Shown here piece by piece: positions 38,111 to 38,209 of a stretch of 38,209 bases of DNA. Under the pieces are notes generated by a model that saw only the letters and a list, made by a program, of their open reading frames with translations, was not told the DNA's origin and did no database searches. The position numbers were made by a program, and so were the translations under genes. This DNA comes from a virus, in the IMG/VR virus record IMGVR_UViG_3300042362_000321, positions 1-38,209 of that record, one strand, 5' to 3'. The first letter of the stretch is position 1. Every line of letters begins with the position of its first letter.

Positions 38111-38209
38111 AGCTTGTCCTCCTTGGCTTTGGCCCATACAACACACATTCCGCTCCAATCTTGTACAGACCATCCAGACTCAACGATTTTATCCCCCGCC
38201 TCCTCTAGC
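38071..38209. repeat. Terminal direct repeat (right copy)
   Basis: Right-hand copy of the 139-base terminal repeat, differing from bases 1-139 only at 38196 (C instead of A). The change is synonymous (third base of an Ala codon) in the small gene that spans it. This suggests two closely related phage genotypes in the sampled population rather than random error (inference). Confidence 0.9.
38107..38209 (-). CDS. Partial CDS: second copy of the 37-261 gene cut by the window edge
   Basis: The last bases encode the C-terminal part of the same 74-residue protein as at 37-261 (ending WAKAKEDKL). The sole change, C at 38196 for A at 126, turns GCT into GCG and keeps Ala. It is the circular-overlap copy rather than a second gene. 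Confidence 0.8.
   Translation of the reverse strand, partial: LEEAGDKIVESGWSVQDWSGMCVVWAKAKEDKL

Overview
The window is an essentially complete tailed-phage genome (Caudoviricetes). Every gene I can support lies on the minus strand. The first 139 bases recur as the last 139 bases with one difference, so the contig closes into a circle of about 38,070 bp. GC content is fairly high, with AT-richer patches in the small early genes and in one fibre gene. The parts list indicates a podovirus: portal, a tail-adaptor protein (T7 gp11 type), a nozzle protein (T7 gp12 type), and three proteins that look internal or ejected, but no tape measure, sheath or tail tube. A small lipoprotein resembling an outer-membrane spanin suggests a Gram-negative host. 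I cannot name the host. There is no integrase or recognisable repressor, so a strictly lytic life style is likely (inference).

Layout in transcription order, from high to low coordinates. (1) 38209-36907, continuing across the junction into 1-2067: a tight run of small early or accessory genes (coiled-coil paralogues, ribbon-helix-helix proteins, a RuvC-type resolvase), ending in a lysozyme-like gene at 2064-2402. (2) 36900-31311: DNA metabolism, with an SSB-like protein, an HTH/zinc protein, a DnaQ-type exonuclease, a Pif1/Dda-type helicase, a PrimPol-SF3 primase-helicase and a separate primase-type zinc finger. A 148-bp inverted-repeat element lies between the last two. No DNA or RNA polymerase gene is visible. 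(3) 31314-29566: HTH protein, glycosyltransferase-like protein and a small-terminase-like protein with a LacI-type HTH. (4) 29565-29267: the largest non-coding segment, full of short direct repeats and a candidate packaging or control site. (5) 29266-22138: terminase, portal, scaffold, major capsid protein, a strong terminator just behind the capsid gene, then small virion-associated proteins. (6) 22134-20032: a fibre, two tandem paralogues and the lysis cassette (membrane proteins, holin, overlapping small ORF, lipoprotein). (7) 19786-3602: tail adaptor with carbohydrate-binding-like modules, nozzle, fibre-like protein, GNAT-like protein, two internal-virion proteins, a 2,075-residue polyvalent protein and the main tail fibre. 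(8) 3589-2404: a few small genes.

Genes are packed very tightly. I count 27 junctions where stop and start share four bases (ATGA or GTGA), nine of them with a GTG start, so translational coupling is probably a major control. The most interesting items are the inverted-repeat element beside the primase genes, the giant protein with a metalloprotease motif and five recurring R-aromatic-M/L-P/A-like boundaries, and the repeat-rich gap between the two terminase genes. Three or more genes too short for a usual ORF cutoff were found by reading through these overlaps (1930-2067, 3159-3332, 20156-20326).
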